From: Ovis canadensis
Taxonomy: Eukaryota > Chordata > Mammalia > Artiodactyla > Bovidae
Reading direction: 5' to 3'
Assembly (NCBI RefSeq): GCF_042477335.2
Contig: NC_091251.1
Coordinates: 89,915,501 to 89,979,500 of the forward strand
DNA: 64,000 nucleotides
Shown: piece by piece, positions 1 to 10,599 of the stretch
Numbering within the stretch: the first letter of the stretch is position 1
How the letters are laid out: each line of letters begins with the position of its first letter
Program-made: the position numbers and the translations under genes
Notes under the pieces: model-generated
The model's input: the letters and a program-made list of their open reading frames with translations, nothing else
Told to the model about the DNA's origin: nothing
The model's database searches: none

Positions 1-803
1 AGGTTTCTTACTCTTTGTGACCCCATGGACTGCAGCACACCAGGCTTCCCTGTCCTTTACCATCTCCCAGAGCTTGCACAAACTCATGTCCCTTGAGTTG
101 GTGATGCCAGCTAACCATCTCTTCCTCTGTCATCCCCTTCTCCTCTTGCCTTCAATCTTCCCCAGCATCAGGGTCTTTTCCAGTGAGTCAGCTCTTCACA
201 TCAGGCGGCCAAAGTAATGGAGCTTCAGCTTCAGCATCAGTCCTTCCAGTTAATATTCAGGACTGATTTCCTTTAGGTTTGACTAATTTCATCTCCTTAC
301 AGTCGAATGGCCTCTTGAGTCTTCTCCAACACCACAGCTCAGAAGCATCAATTCTTTGACGTTCAGCCTTCTTTGTGGTCCAACTCTCACATCCACACAT
401 GACTATTGGAAAACCATCGCTTTCGCTAGATGGACCTTTGTCAGCAAGTAATATCTCTGCTTTTTAATACGCTGTCTAGGTTTGTCATAGCTTTTCTTCC
501 AAGCAGCAAGAGTCTTTTAATTTAATAGCTGCAGTCACCATCTGCAGATTTTGGAGCCCAAGAAAATAAAATCTGTCACTGTTTCCATTATTTCCCCCGT
601 CTATTTGTCATGAAGTGATGGGACCTGATGCCAAGTTCTTTGTTTTTTGAATGTTGAGTTTTAAGCTAGCTTGTTCACTCTCTTTCACTTTCATCAAGAA
701 AGCTCTTTAGTTCCTCTTAGCTTTCTACCATAGGGTGATGTCATCTGTGTATCTGAGGTTATTGATATTTCTCCCAGCAATCTTCATTCTGGCTTGTGCT
801 TTA
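1..803 (-). mobile_element. BovB LINE 3' fragment, cut by window edge
   Basis: Read on the minus strand, this is the end of the BovB (RTE clade) reverse transcriptase region plus 3' end. The plus strand carries the typical reversed tail, and the left edge is truncated by the window. Homology stops near 803, so the copy is 5'-truncated, as is usual for target-primed insertion. The reading frame is broken repeatedly. Confidence 0.85.
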
Positions 804-1375
804 ACAACAGGTATAATATAAACAATACAACACAATACAACATATAATAGCTTCTACCTGGGGCAGAGAACTCCCAAGGGAAAGACCCCTTCCACTTCCA
901 GACTAGAGCCCAGAACTTGTTAGAGCGTATAGCACACTGAACGGCAAAGAAGTCACTTTCTGCTGCATTAGTGGAATTTGATGGAGATCCACTGTGCTGG
1001 AGTAAGCTGTCCCACAGAGAGATGTCTCACTGGAGGCACTCTGCTACAAAACCACTTGACAGGAAGGTTGCTGGGGGAGGCTGTGAGCAACTGAATGATG
1101 ATGGAGCCAGACACTGGAGAAGCTGTGTGGATCACAGGAGTCTGGCACTGCAGGAGCCAAGCAGCTACAGAAGTCTACAGAGCTAGGGCACCAACCCCCT
1201 TTCCTTTCTTAGTGTCTCTCCAGTGCCATCTATTGATAAAGCTTAACATCCTGGCACACGCCAGAGAAGAGGATATGTAAAGGGTCTATTTTCACTCTCA
1301 CAGAGTAGGCAAAGAAGATGAATTGGATCTGAGAGGCAATAAATTGATAACTGACACCAGAAATAGGGGTTTCCC
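804..1375. other. Intergenic stretch, nothing recognised
   Basis: About 570 bases between a BovB fragment and a SINE. The short open frames here (60-70 codons) lack similarity to any family I know and show no splice or codon pattern suggesting a gene. Confidence 0.5.
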
Positions 1376-1575
1376 TGGTGGCTCAGTGGTAAAGAATCCA
1401 TATGTCAACACAGGAGCCACAGGAGCCGAGGGTTTGATCCCTGGGTCAGGAAGATCCTCTGGAGGAGGAAATGTCAATCCACTCCAGTATTCTTGCGGGG
1501 ATAATGCCATGGGTAGAGGAGTCTGGAAGGCTACAGTGCATGGAGTCGCAAGAGTCAGACAAGACTGAGCACACT
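1376..1575 (+). mobile_element. Bov-tA SINE
   Basis: The tRNA-like head (TTCCCTGGTGGCTCAGTGGT, then a B-box-like GGTTTGATCCC) is followed by the Bov-A body, ending in the typical GTCAGACAAGACTGAGCACA. Ruminant-specific SINE. Confidence 0.9.
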
Positions 1576-1689
1576 CGCAAACACCAGAGGGAATCCAGTG
1601 GATGTAATGTAATAGAATGCATTATAAAGACATTTAAAGAAATGGGTACAATACCAAAAGCATAATCCATAGACTAACAAATTGATAAG

Positions 1690-2695
1690 TCAGACTTTGT
1701 CAAAATTGTTAACTTCTGTTCTTTGAAAAATAAAGACTGGGAGAAAACATTTACATGTCACATGTCTGATAAAGGACTTGTAGTCAGAATATATATTTTA
1801 AAAACTCCTCAAACTCAAGATTAAGAAAGCAACCCAGTTTTTTAAATGGTCAAGTGATTTGCTTAGATACTCCAACAAAAAGATATATAGATGTAAGTGA
1901 GTACATTCTTTAAATGCTCAAATCATTAGTCCTTAGAGAAATACAAATTAAAACCACAATAAAATGCCACTATATACTTACAATAATGGCTAAAATAATA
2001 AAGACTGACCATGTCAAGTATTGATGAAAATGTAGAGAAACTAGAACCCTCATACACATCTTTTGAAAATGCAAAATGGTATGACTACTTGGAAAACAGT
2101 TTTTTAATTTCTCAAAAAGTTAAATGGAAGTTAAACCTACATCTATCAAATGGTTCTTAGGTTATCTCCCAAGATAAATAGAAGTTTATTCCTACAGAGA
2201 CTTGCATGTGAATGATCACAGAACCTTTCTGTGTTATAATAAAAAGATAGGAAACAATCCAAATATCCATCAACATTGTAATATATCCACACAGTGAATA
2301 TTACTCAACAATAATAAAGAATAGATTTCTCAATGCACTCAACAGCCTGAATGAATCTCTAAGTAACTATGTTGAGGAAAAGAAGCCAGACCAAAATGAT
2401 TCCATTTATATAAAATTCTAGAAAAAGCAAAACTGTAGATTATAGATTGTGATGACAGAAAGCAGACCAGGGGCTTCCTGGCAAAGGGGGCAGAGGGGAG
2501 GAAGAGAAGAGGGATGGAAGGTTTTACCAAGGGGAATAAGGAAACTTTGGGAAGTGATGGATGTGTTCATTGTCTTGATGGTGGTGATAGACTGTGTGAT
2601 AAGCATATGTTTATGCCGAAACTCATCAAACTGTATACTTTTAACATGTGCATATAAATTAGACCTCAAAAAAACTGTGAATAATAGAAGTAGGT
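1690..2695 (+). mobile_element. Ancient mammalian L1 (L1M-type) 3' fragment
   Basis: Degenerate remains of L1 ORF2 C-terminal sequence and 3' UTR. Examples are the resemblance to AAATCAAAACCACAATGA-like ORF2 sequence near 1940 and an A-rich end with a CTGTATACTTTTAACATG-like motif near 2630. No frame is intact. The exact subfamily was not determined. Confidence 0.6.
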
Positions 2696-2945
2696 AGTGA
2701 TCAAGTATGCTATACTACTGAGAAGTCAGGCAGCATAAGAGTTGAGACTTGCCCACTAGATTCAGGGTTGTGTCAGTCATTGGTGACTTTGGGGAGAACA
2801 GCTTCAGAGAAGTGGTGGTGGGGGAGCCTGATTGGAGGTGGCTGTGGGGTGAGCAGAAAGTTAGAAAGTATAGCCAACTTTTCAAGCTGGGAAAGAGAAG
2901 GAATTTAGTGTAAGGAAGAGGAGGTGGGATAGTAGGAGCATTTTT

Positions 2946-3063
2946 ATTTATTTGTTTATTTTTGGCCACCCCGAGTGGTTTGTAAGATTAGTTCCTCCAT
3001 CAAACCTGGGCCCTCAGTAGTGAGAGCACAGGGTCCTAACCACTGGGCCCCCAGGGAATTCCC
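2946..3063 (-). mobile_element. ART2/CHR-type tRNA-derived SINE, short form
   Basis: Reverse complement of a tRNA-derived SINE: a T-rich start (its A-tail), TTTTGGCCACC, then CTAACCACTGGGCCCCCAGGGAATTCC, which is the head in reverse. Confidence 0.75.
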
Positions 3064-3261
3064 TGGTAGGAGTATTTTTAAAGGGCAGAGAGAAAAGAGC
3101 AAGAGAAGATGGGAGATAAATGATAGAATAAGATCCCCGAGAAAGCAGGAGACAGTGGGTAGGGAGAAATTCATTTTAGGAGGAAATGAAACTACAGTGT
3201 GAATTCAAGTAGACTTCTAGACTTGGTAGCAGAATATTGAAGACTATTTCTTCTGATGGTC

Positions 3262-3263
<2 letters not shown>

Positions 3264-3306
<43 letters not shown>
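3264..3306. repeat. (TG)n microsatellite
   Basis: An uninterrupted run of about 21.5 TG units. It is probably length-polymorphic. The histidine/threonine-rich frame opposite it is an artefact of the repeat. Confidence 0.98.
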
Positions 3307-3311
<5 letters not shown>

Positions 3312-4244
3312 GTCAGGATACACGCTGAAATCGAGACAAGAAGTTAAGGGATAGCAAAGGTGTGAAACAATCTTTGTGGAGATGAGGTTGTTGGCAGTTA
3401 GGGAAATAAAAAAAAAGACTAACAGTTTCTTTGGAAGCCTTGGGTGACATGGGTGGCTCTGCACTTATAATGGCATCATCATGCAACGTGATGTGATTTT
3501 TCTCTAGCAGCTGCACGAAGAGGACCAAAGCATGGGTTCATCCAGAGTTGGGGTTTTCAGGCTCTTAGCACAGAAAGACTGTCAGGGGCTGAGGATATTG
3601 GCAAGAGGATGATTGAAGTGGTAGATATGAAATCTCAGTTGGATAAGAATGGAAGTGATGACAGCAGGTGTTTATAGTGATCTGGAGGTCTTCCTGGGGT
3701 TAAATAACTGTTGAGATTCGTGCCACGAGATCTAGACGAGTAGGAGGTGCTGAGAGGGGAAACCTGAATGTAGAACTTCAGAGGTGGATGGTTCCAGGTA
3801 CTGACAGACCGAGGGACAGGAATGAGGTAGAGGAGAGGGTTTCTGGTGAAGAGGAGGTCAAGGCTCCAAGGGTCCAGGGAGTTGCTGGCTCAACTATGAA
3901 GATAATGAAGTCACCTGGATGATGGTAATATTAGGATGAGAAGGCTGAGAACTGGACACCAAAGCCATCTGTGAAAGAAGAGACATGGAGGGAAGTGAAT
4001 CCAGGACAGGGTCAGAGAGGAGGAGTCTCATGAGCCAAAAAAGGGGCAGGCGCTTCATGTCAGGGTGGAGGAAATGTCTGAAAGTGGGAGTGGAGTGTGG
4101 AGAAGACAGCGATACCCTGGCCCCAGGGAGCTGAGGCATGTGGAGAGTGGAAGGAGCAACAGCCTCTACTTCAGAAACTGCAGGCAAAGAGGTGTCCACA
4201 GGACAAAGCCAGTTTTCAATTGAGGCCTGGAATTGGGGGTACAT
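3307..4244. other. Degenerate intergenic DNA, family unassigned
   Basis: Purine-rich, G-rich sequence without a recognisable gene. It has the feel of an old interspersed repeat of about 1 kb, but I could not assign a family. Open frames here are short and unsupported. Confidence 0.4.
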
Positions 4245-4255
4245 CAGAGATACAA

Positions 4256-4584
4256 GGGCTTCCCTGGTAGCGCAGTTGGTAAAGAATCTGCCTGCAATGC
4301 AGGAGACCCCTGGTTCGATTCCTGGGTGGGGAAGTTCCCCTGGAGAAGGGATAGGCCACCCACTTCAGTATTCTTAGGCTTCCCTGGTGGCTGAGCTGGT
4401 AAAGAATCCTCCTGCAAAGCGGGAAACCTGGGTTCGATCCCTGGGTTGTGAAGATCCCCTGGAGGAGGGCATGGCAACCCACTCCAGTATTCTTGCCTGG
4501 AGAATCCCCATGGACAGAGGAACCTGGCGGACTACAGTCCATGGGGTCACAAAGAGTCAGACACAATTGAGCGAGTAAGCACAG
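4256..4584 (+). mobile_element. Tandem (1.5-unit) Bov-tA SINE with a single target-site duplication
   Basis: A first unit from 4256 stops near 4376, inside the Bov-A body. A second full unit starts directly with GGCTTCCCTGGTGGCTGAGC. The pair is bounded by one perfect 11-bp duplication, CAGAGATACAA, at 4245-4255 and 4585-4595. There is no duplication between the units, so the pair probably inserted as one RNA-derived unit rather than as two events. Confidence 0.85.
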
Positions 4585-4595
4585 CAGAGATACAA

Positions 4596-5198
4596 AGGCT
4601 GAAGATGTGAGGGTGTTTATTATTCATGAAAAGGGAATTCCACTGAGAATTGTGGAGGGGAGAGGGTTGTGGGCTTGGCTCAGGGAGAAGACCAATGGGT
4701 TTATGTTTGAGAATGTTCACTCAGCAACCCTGTGTGCCATGTGGTATGCTTGTTCTTTCAACAGCCAGAAAAATGTCAGTGAGGGTGCAGCGTGATAAAG
4801 GGCTGTTGTACAAATAGCACAGGGCATCTGAGGGCACAGCAGTGGAGCACCCCTAGGGCAGGCAAACCAAACTCCAGCCGACGTAGGAAAGGCATAGTCA
4901 AGAGGCCAGGAAGAGGGGCAGCTGGACCAAGCTGGCCAGTAGATGGGGTGGACCAGGCATGGGTTTGAGGGCACGTGGTGACCGAGCGCACAGTATTCTA
5001 AGAGCATGAAGGAGTCTAGATCAAAGAAGGGGAGGGTACGGGTGAGGGATGGCAGATTAGGTCAGAGACACAGGCAACAGTCAAATCATGAAGGACTTGT
5101 ATGCCAAGCTAGAGTTACAACTTTATCCTGAAAGCCAGTGAAAGGTTTCAAGTGGAATGAGACAATTGGATTTATGCTGCCGTCCCCCCAAACAACTG
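4596..5198. other. Intergenic stretch, old repeat-like
   Basis: No gene recognised. The sequence around 5090-5180 (TTTATCCTGAAAGCCAGTG and following) resembles a degenerate interspersed repeat also glimpsed near 46650-46730; the family was not assigned. Confidence 0.35.
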
Positions 5199-5926
5199 TT
5201 CAGTTCAGATCAGTCGCTCAGTCATATCTGACTCTTTGAGACCCTATGAACCACAGCACACCAGGCCTCCCTGTCCATCACCAACTCCCGGAGTTTAATC
5301 AAACTCATGTCCATTGAGTCAGTGATGCCATGCAACCATCTCATCCTCTGCCGTCCCCTTCTCCTCCTGTCTTCAGTCCCTCCCAGCATCGGGGTCTTTT
5401 CCAATGAGTCAGCTCTTCGCATCAGGTGGCCAAAGTATTGGAGTTTCAGCTTCAACATCAGTCCTTCCAATGAACACCCAGGACTGATCTCCTTTAGGAT
5501 GGACTGGTTGGATCTCCTTGCAGTCCAAGGGACTGTCAAGAGTCTTTTCCCACACCATAGTTCAAAAGCATCAATTCTTTGGCGCTCAGCTTTCTTCACA
5601 GTCCAACTCTCACATCCATACATGACTACTGGAAAAACCATAGCCTTGACTAGATGGACCTTTGTTGACAAAGTAATGTCTCTGCTTTTTAATATGCTGT
5701 CTAGGTTGGTCATAACTATCCTTCCAAAGAGTAAGAATCTTTTAATTTCATGGCCGCAATCACCATATGCAGTGATTTTTGGAGACCCCCCCAAAATAAA
5801 GTCAGCCACTCTTTCCACTGTTTCCCCATCTATTTGCCATGAAGCGATAGTACCGGATGCCATGATCTTAGTTTTCTGAATGTTGAGCTTTAAGCCAACT
5901 TTTTCACGCTCCTCTTTTACTTTCAA
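5199..5926 (-). mobile_element. BovB LINE 3' fragment
   Basis: The minus strand encodes the BovB reverse transcriptase C-terminal region (motifs such as [32 protein letters not shown]) and the 3' end. Near-duplicate flanks CAAACAACTGT and CAAACAAACTGT suggest a target-site duplication with one indel. The frame runs open into unrelated upstream DNA by chance, giving a 313-codon chimeric frame. Confidence 0.9.
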
Positions 5927-6277
5927 ACAAACTGTAATGCTCAATAAAACAATTTCTCCTGCCCAGACTTCTCTGAGCTCCAGACCTATATTTCCAACTA
6001 CCTGCCAGATCTCTCCCTTTGACTGTCTTGGCCTCTCCTCCGTGTGCCTTGAATCTAGTGAATGACACCTCCCTTCTTTATGCCTACGCCCAACCTTATG
6101 GGTGCTGTTAGAAAAAAACATGCTCCTGGGTAGACTGGTGCCAGGCAGATTAATGGTTAGCAATGAAGTTGCCTAACAGACATGTATATTAACTAATATG
6201 CTCTATTATTATGCTTGATCAGAGTTTGAAGTCGACATAACTGGGTTAAGGGCATAACTGGGTTATAGCCAGCCAGG
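5927..6277. other. Intergenic stretch, nothing recognised
   Basis: About 350 bases between BovB and a SINE fragment. No gene or repeat family identified. Confidence 0.4.
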
Positions 6278-6436
6278 TTCCTCTGTCCATGGGATTTCTC
6301 AGGCAAGAATACTGGAGTGGGTTGCCATTTCCTCCTCCAGAGGATCTTCCTGACCCAGGGATGGAACCCACTTCTCTTAGGTCACCTACACTGGCAGGCA
6401 GGTTCTTTACCATTCATGTCGCCTTGGAAGCCCAGA
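6278..6436 (-). mobile_element. Bov-tA SINE fragment
   Basis: Reversed Bov-A body (CAGGCAAGAATACTGGAGTG) followed by the reversed tRNA-like head ending GCCTTGGAAGCCC. The 3' end of the SINE is missing. Confidence 0.85.
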
Positions 6437-6543
6437 ACTGATCTAGGGCGTATTGTTTTCTTTTTCTCTTCTAAGCTTTTATTTAAAAGATAAATGCATA
6501 GATAGTAAGATTTCATTAGTAAGGCTATCTGCTCCTTCCTATT

Positions 6544-7521
6544 TTTTTAAAAATAAAACCATGGTATTATTCATATTAGTGAAGGAAAGTATGAGCTATG
6601 TCTTCATTGCTGACTCTTGTCCCCATCAGAGACCATAGTCACAAGCCTCAGGGCTGTTCTGCAAGTAGAGGCTGAAGAAACCTTGAAAGGTCTTCATGTC
6701 AGTGAGGAGAGATGATACTGTGGGATCCTTCTTCATGGCTGCCATCCACAGCTTAACAGCTGGAGTGTGGTCTACACACTCATTCAACTCCAGAGCTTCC
6801 AGCCGTTCAAACCAGGGCCAGATGAGGTAATCAATCATAGAAAGAGAATTGCCGCCAAAGAAGGTTGTCTTTTTATCAGTCAGAACCTCCTCTAGCTTGG
6901 TGATTTCTTTATGCAATTCTTCTTTTAGGCCAGAGCAGTCTTCCTTATTTTGTGTTCTAAGAATCCTCGATATCAAAGGTGGTACCTTAGAAAAGGACTC
7001 AAAGACCATCTTTTGGCAAGCTTTCTTATAGGGGTCGCCTGGCAACAGCTTCTTCTCTGGATATGCTTCATCCAGGTACTCACAAGTGATGGCAGATTCA
7101 CAGATCAATTGACCCTGACTGGTTTCCAGAACCGGCACCAGGCCTGAGGGATTCTTCTTGAAGAACCACTCAGGCTTATTTTTCAGATTTATGTTGATGA
7201 CTTCATGCCGGATACCCTTGGCGGTCAGGACCAGGCGAGTGCTCTGGGCATACAGGCAGAACCTCATGCTGTAGACACGGATCAGGCCCTTAGGCCCGGG
7301 GGCGCGCTTCCCTTGCCCCGGCTCCTAGCTGATCCTCTGGACATCTCGCTGCCGCCATACAGATGAAGCTGGCGCCGGGGTTTGCAGGCGAATTAAAAAG
7401 TCGATCGCCCCGCCTTCCCTCTTTCCCTCCCTCCCTTCCGATCAGACGTAAACCAAACCCATGAGCAGAAGCCCTCCGGGGCGGCCCTACCCTGCACACT
7501 GCTACATTCCCCATCCTCTGC
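6544..7521 (-). pseudogene. GSTO1: GSTO1 retrocopy (processed pseudogene with a long intact frame)
   Basis: Intronless copy of glutathione S-transferase omega 1, a cytosolic thioltransferase/dehydroascorbate reductase. The open frame from 7267 down to the TGA at 6626-6628 gives 213 residues matching human GSTO1 residues 29-241 without an indel. It includes the MRFC segment with the catalytic Cys32 position, the [14 protein letters not shown] stretch, and the C-terminus EACDYGL. The following P33 is replaced by L. The ancestral start codon is still visible at 7342-7344, but the first 84 coding bases have shrunk to 77, so a net 7-base loss puts the ancestral start out of frame. Retroposition is shown by the lack of introns, an A-run at the 3' end (about 6544-6550), and a perfect 12-bp duplication, CTCCTTCCTATT on the plus strand, at 6532-6543 and 7522-7533. 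About 177 bases of GC-rich leader upstream of the old start came along. No known promoter is evident, so expression is unproven. Confidence 0.93.
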
Positions 7522-7533
7522 CTCCTTCCTATT

Positions 7534-8095
7534 ATTTAAGGAAATTATTTGCAAATATAGGCTTGCAAGAGTTCAGTTACCTATAGCTGTGTAACAGTCC
7601 ACCCACACATAAAGATTAAATAGCACTTATTCTATAACGTTCACGAATTGTGGGTCAGAAATTCAGGCAGGGTTCAGCTACGTGATTCTGCCTTTCCATG
7701 TGGAGCTGACTGCGATTACCCAAAGAGGAAATCAGATGATGTCTGGGTTGATCTAGAGGGTCCAAGAAGGCTTCTCCTCACATGTCTTGAATCTCAGGAA
7801 GGATAACAAGAAGCTGAACTCAGCTGTACCACTCTCCCTCTCCACATAGTCTCAGGGCCTCTCCATGAGGTCTTTCCAGCGGGCTTGTTTGACTTCTTCC
7901 ATAATTACAGAACTTGAGGAATGATATTGAAGAGACAGAAAATCTCTTCTCATCTGGGCTTGGAAATTGGCACATTTCTCTGTGGTCTGTTGGTCACAGA
8001 AGTCACACAGCAGTCACGTGGAGCCCACCAAGATTCAAGGGGAGGAGGGGCACATTGACCTACATCTCCATAGTCAAGAGACCGAAAGAATGTAT
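7534..8095. other. Ancient interspersed-repeat-like DNA
   Basis: The segment from about 7560 to 7910 (TATAGCTGTGTAACAGTCCA, later GGGTCAGAAATTCAGGCAGGG) resembles a widespread old mammalian repeat, but I cannot name the family with confidence. No coding potential seen. Confidence 0.4.
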
Positions 8096-8320
8096 GCCAA
8101 TTTTATTTTTTTTCTTTTCCATTATGGTTTGTTACAGGATATTGAATATAGTTCTCTGTGCTATACAACAGAACCTTGTTGCTTATCTATTCCCTATAAA
8201 AACATTTGTATCTGCTAATCCCAAACTCCCAGTCCAATCCTCCCCTGCCTATCCTCCCCCCTTGGCAACCACAATGTATGCCATCTTTAAACTGTGTTCT
8301 TGCTAGGAATCTAGATGAAT
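8096..8320 (-). mobile_element. L1 3' end fragment
   Basis: Plus-strand text such as CTCTGTGCTATACAACAGAA followed by CTTGTTGCTTATC is the reverse complement of the ruminant L1 3' UTR. Confidence 0.65.
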
Positions 8321-8395
8321 ATTTTATAAGTGAAATTATTCTTTGGTATTTCTGTGAAATTTACTGAGTTTTTATCATTCAAAATATGTGTGAGG

Positions 8396-8685
8396 CCAGG
8401 ACAACCCTTGTGGTCCACTGGCAAAGAATCCACCTGCCAATGCAGGGGACTCAGGTTTGATCACTGGTCTGGGAAGATTCCACATCCTGCAGGGCAACTA
8501 AGCCCATGGCTCACAGCTGCTGAAGCCCCCACACCTAGAGCCCAGTCCTCCCCATCCAGAGAAGGCACCGCATTGAGAAACCAGGGGTAGTTGCAAGGAA
8601 GAACAGCCCCTGCTAGTGGCAACTAAAAAAAACCCACCCACAGCAACAAACATGCAACACAACCAAAAATTAATTAATTTTAAAA
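8396..8685 (+). mobile_element. ART2/CHR-type tRNA-derived SINE
   Basis: Head with GTGGTCCACTGGCAAAGAAT and a B-box-like GGTTTGATCACTGG, then the GCAACTAAGCCCATGGCTC-type body and an A-rich end. Confidence 0.8.
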
Positions 8686-8773
8686 ACTCTAAAAAAATGA
8701 TTAAATTTTGTAATATGTTATTGAATTCTTTTCTTGTAACTGACTTCTTGTTTTCACTTTTGCACCTAATATT

Positions 8774-8967
8774 TATTCAACTGTGTCCGACTCTGCAATC
8801 CCGTGGACTGTAGCGCACCAGGTTCCTCAGTCCATGGAATTTTCCAGGCAAGAGTACTGGAGTGGGTTGCCACTTCCTTCTCCAGCGGATCTTCCCAACC
8901 CAGGGATTGAACCCGGGTCTCCTGCACTGCAGGCAGATGCTTTACCGTCTGAGCCACCAGGGAAGAT
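8774..8967 (-). mobile_element. Bov-tA SINE
   Basis: Complete reversed Bov-tA, from CTGTGTCCGACTCTGCAATC to CTGAGCCACCAGGGAAGA. The B box is visible as GGGATTGAACCCGGG. Confidence 0.92.
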
Positions 8968-9004
8968 CTTAATATTTACTCGTAGTACTGTATTCTATTT
9001 TTTT

Positions 9005-9470
9005 CTGGTTACAAGTTTAATGAAGTCCGAAAGGCTTGCATGATGGCACTGAGAGTTAGGGAGGTCCAGGCTTTCCCTTGCACCTCAGTAGAAACAATAT
9101 GGTGTCCAGGTACCCTGGCCAGGCTTAGCACATGGGGTTCGCTGGCAGAGAAAGAATCTGATCGCTTGAGGACTTCCTGCGTGGAGTCCATTATGACACT
9201 GCCATCGCAGTGGGTCAGTACAGAGGAAGCAACCGAGTGTCTGTCCACCTGTCATGTGGATGCCCAGTCTTGTTTAGTGTCACCCCCAGCTGCTGCCTTG
9301 CATGTACAGCTTGGGGGTCCTCGAGGAGCACGCTGCACTGAGTTCCTCTGTTAGCAGCATGGTTGGTCCAGCTCCAGCCATTTGTCCCCCAACCGCCTCC
9401 ACACCCTTCAGCTTCCTCCAACCTCCTCCAGGCCCTTCAGCTTCCTAAGAACCTTTCAGGTACTGTGGTC
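9005..9470 (-). pseudogene. Possible unidentified processed pseudogene
   Basis: On the minus strand the segment ends with ATTAAA, about a dozen bases, then an A-run near 8997-9004, as a retroposed mRNA would. No frame is long (79 codons at best), I do not recognise a parent gene, and no clear target-site duplication was found. It may equally be anonymous intergenic DNA. Confidence 0.2.
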
Positions 9471-9663
9471 TCATACTACTACGTTCTTTTTCTTTAAAAG
9501 AGTCCTGTAAATTGAGTAGACATCAAGCCCTCCAACGTCGCCATCCACTTCTGATGTTTTATTTCGTTAGCTAGAGTAACTGTGAGTATTCTTTGTATTC
9601 TGTGCTATAGGTTTTGGTTTACCCCAAATAGATTATAGTCAAGCATTTTTAAGTAGTCTAGGT

Positions 9664-9860
9664 CAGGAATCTCCAACCTCCAGGATCTAATGCCTGGTTA
9701 TCTGAGGTGCAGTTTATGTAATAATAATAGAAATAAAGTGCACAATAAATGTAATGTGTTTGAACCATCCCCAAACCATCCTGCCCTCACACACCCCAGT
9801 CCATGAAAAATTGTCTTCCACAATACCAGTCCCTAGTGCCAAAAAGGTTGGGGACCTCTG
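9664..9860 (+). mobile_element. Non-autonomous hAT-type DNA transposon (MITE), 197 bp
   Basis: The ends are imperfect inverted repeats (CAGGAATCTCCAACCTCC at the left, GGTTGGGGACCTCTG at the right). The flanks GTCTAGGT (9656-9663) and GTCTAGGA (9861-9868) form an 8-bp duplication with one mismatch, the length typical of hAT transposition. The interior motifs GAAAAATTGTCTTCCAC and GTGCCAAAAAGGTTGGGG match a widespread mammalian MITE whose exact Repbase name I do not recall. Confidence 0.8.
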
Positions 9861-9868
9861 GTCTAGGA

Positions 9869-10423
9869 GGCATTTGTTTTCTGTATCTCTCCTTGTCCTG
9901 GTATTGGGTGACTGTGACTCTGCTGGTGGCTGTGGGTACTCAAGTTGGCAGAGAGTCTGGACAGCTGAGTCTCTTCCTCCTTGAGGTCTCACAGTGCAGA
10001 TCTAAGGCCTGGGCTTTGGGGTCCTCTTTTATTTAAACTTTTACCCAAGACTTAACTGCAAAACCCTCTTAGTTTCTTTTCTGCATCCCATCGCATTTCA
10101 GTCTCTAGTGCCCAGTGCATTCCCTTTTTAATTGTTCTTTATAGAGATGACTCACAGTTCACTTCTATTAGAACCCAAATCTTCACAATGTTCACAAAGC
10201 TGCAAAGAATTAATCTAGAATATTTTAGAATTTCATAACCAGAAAGAGATTACTATAAATTCAGTCATAGTTACCACTATTGATTGGGTGTCTGCATCAT
10301 GCAAATCTTGGTTCTAGGTGCTGGGAAAAAAGAAAAAGGAAGACCCTGTTTCTGTCCTTGAGTTGTGGAGACAAGAATTTGCCTAACTAAGCTACAAGCC
10401 TATGGTTCCCTTCAAAGGGTTTT
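9869..10423. other. Intergenic stretch, nothing recognised
   Basis: About 550 bases without an identifiable gene or repeat. Confidence 0.4.
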
Positions 10424-10597
10424 CGTCCCTCAGTCATGTCTGACTCTTTGCAACGCTGTGAACTGTAGCCTGCCAGGCTCTTCTGTCCACAGGATTTCCC
10501 AGCCAGGAATACTGGAGTGGGTAACCATTCCCTTCTCCAGGGGATCTTCCCAACCAGGGATAGAACCTGGGTCTCATGCACTGCAGGCAGATGAAGC
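10424..10597 (-). mobile_element. Bov-tA SINE, head truncated
   Basis: Reversed Bov-A body with GGATAGAACCTGGGTCTC. The tRNA-like head is cut where the neighbouring BovB begins. Confidence 0.88.
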
Positions 10598-10599
10598 CT

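Noticed and set aside
3192-3464. 90-codon frame with a threonine-histidine repeat
   Set aside because: Encoded by the antisense of the (TG)n microsatellite.
5222-6163. 313-codon minus-strand open frame
   Set aside because: Only the C-terminal two thirds is BovB reverse transcriptase. The N-terminal part is unrelated intergenic DNA that happens to stay open.
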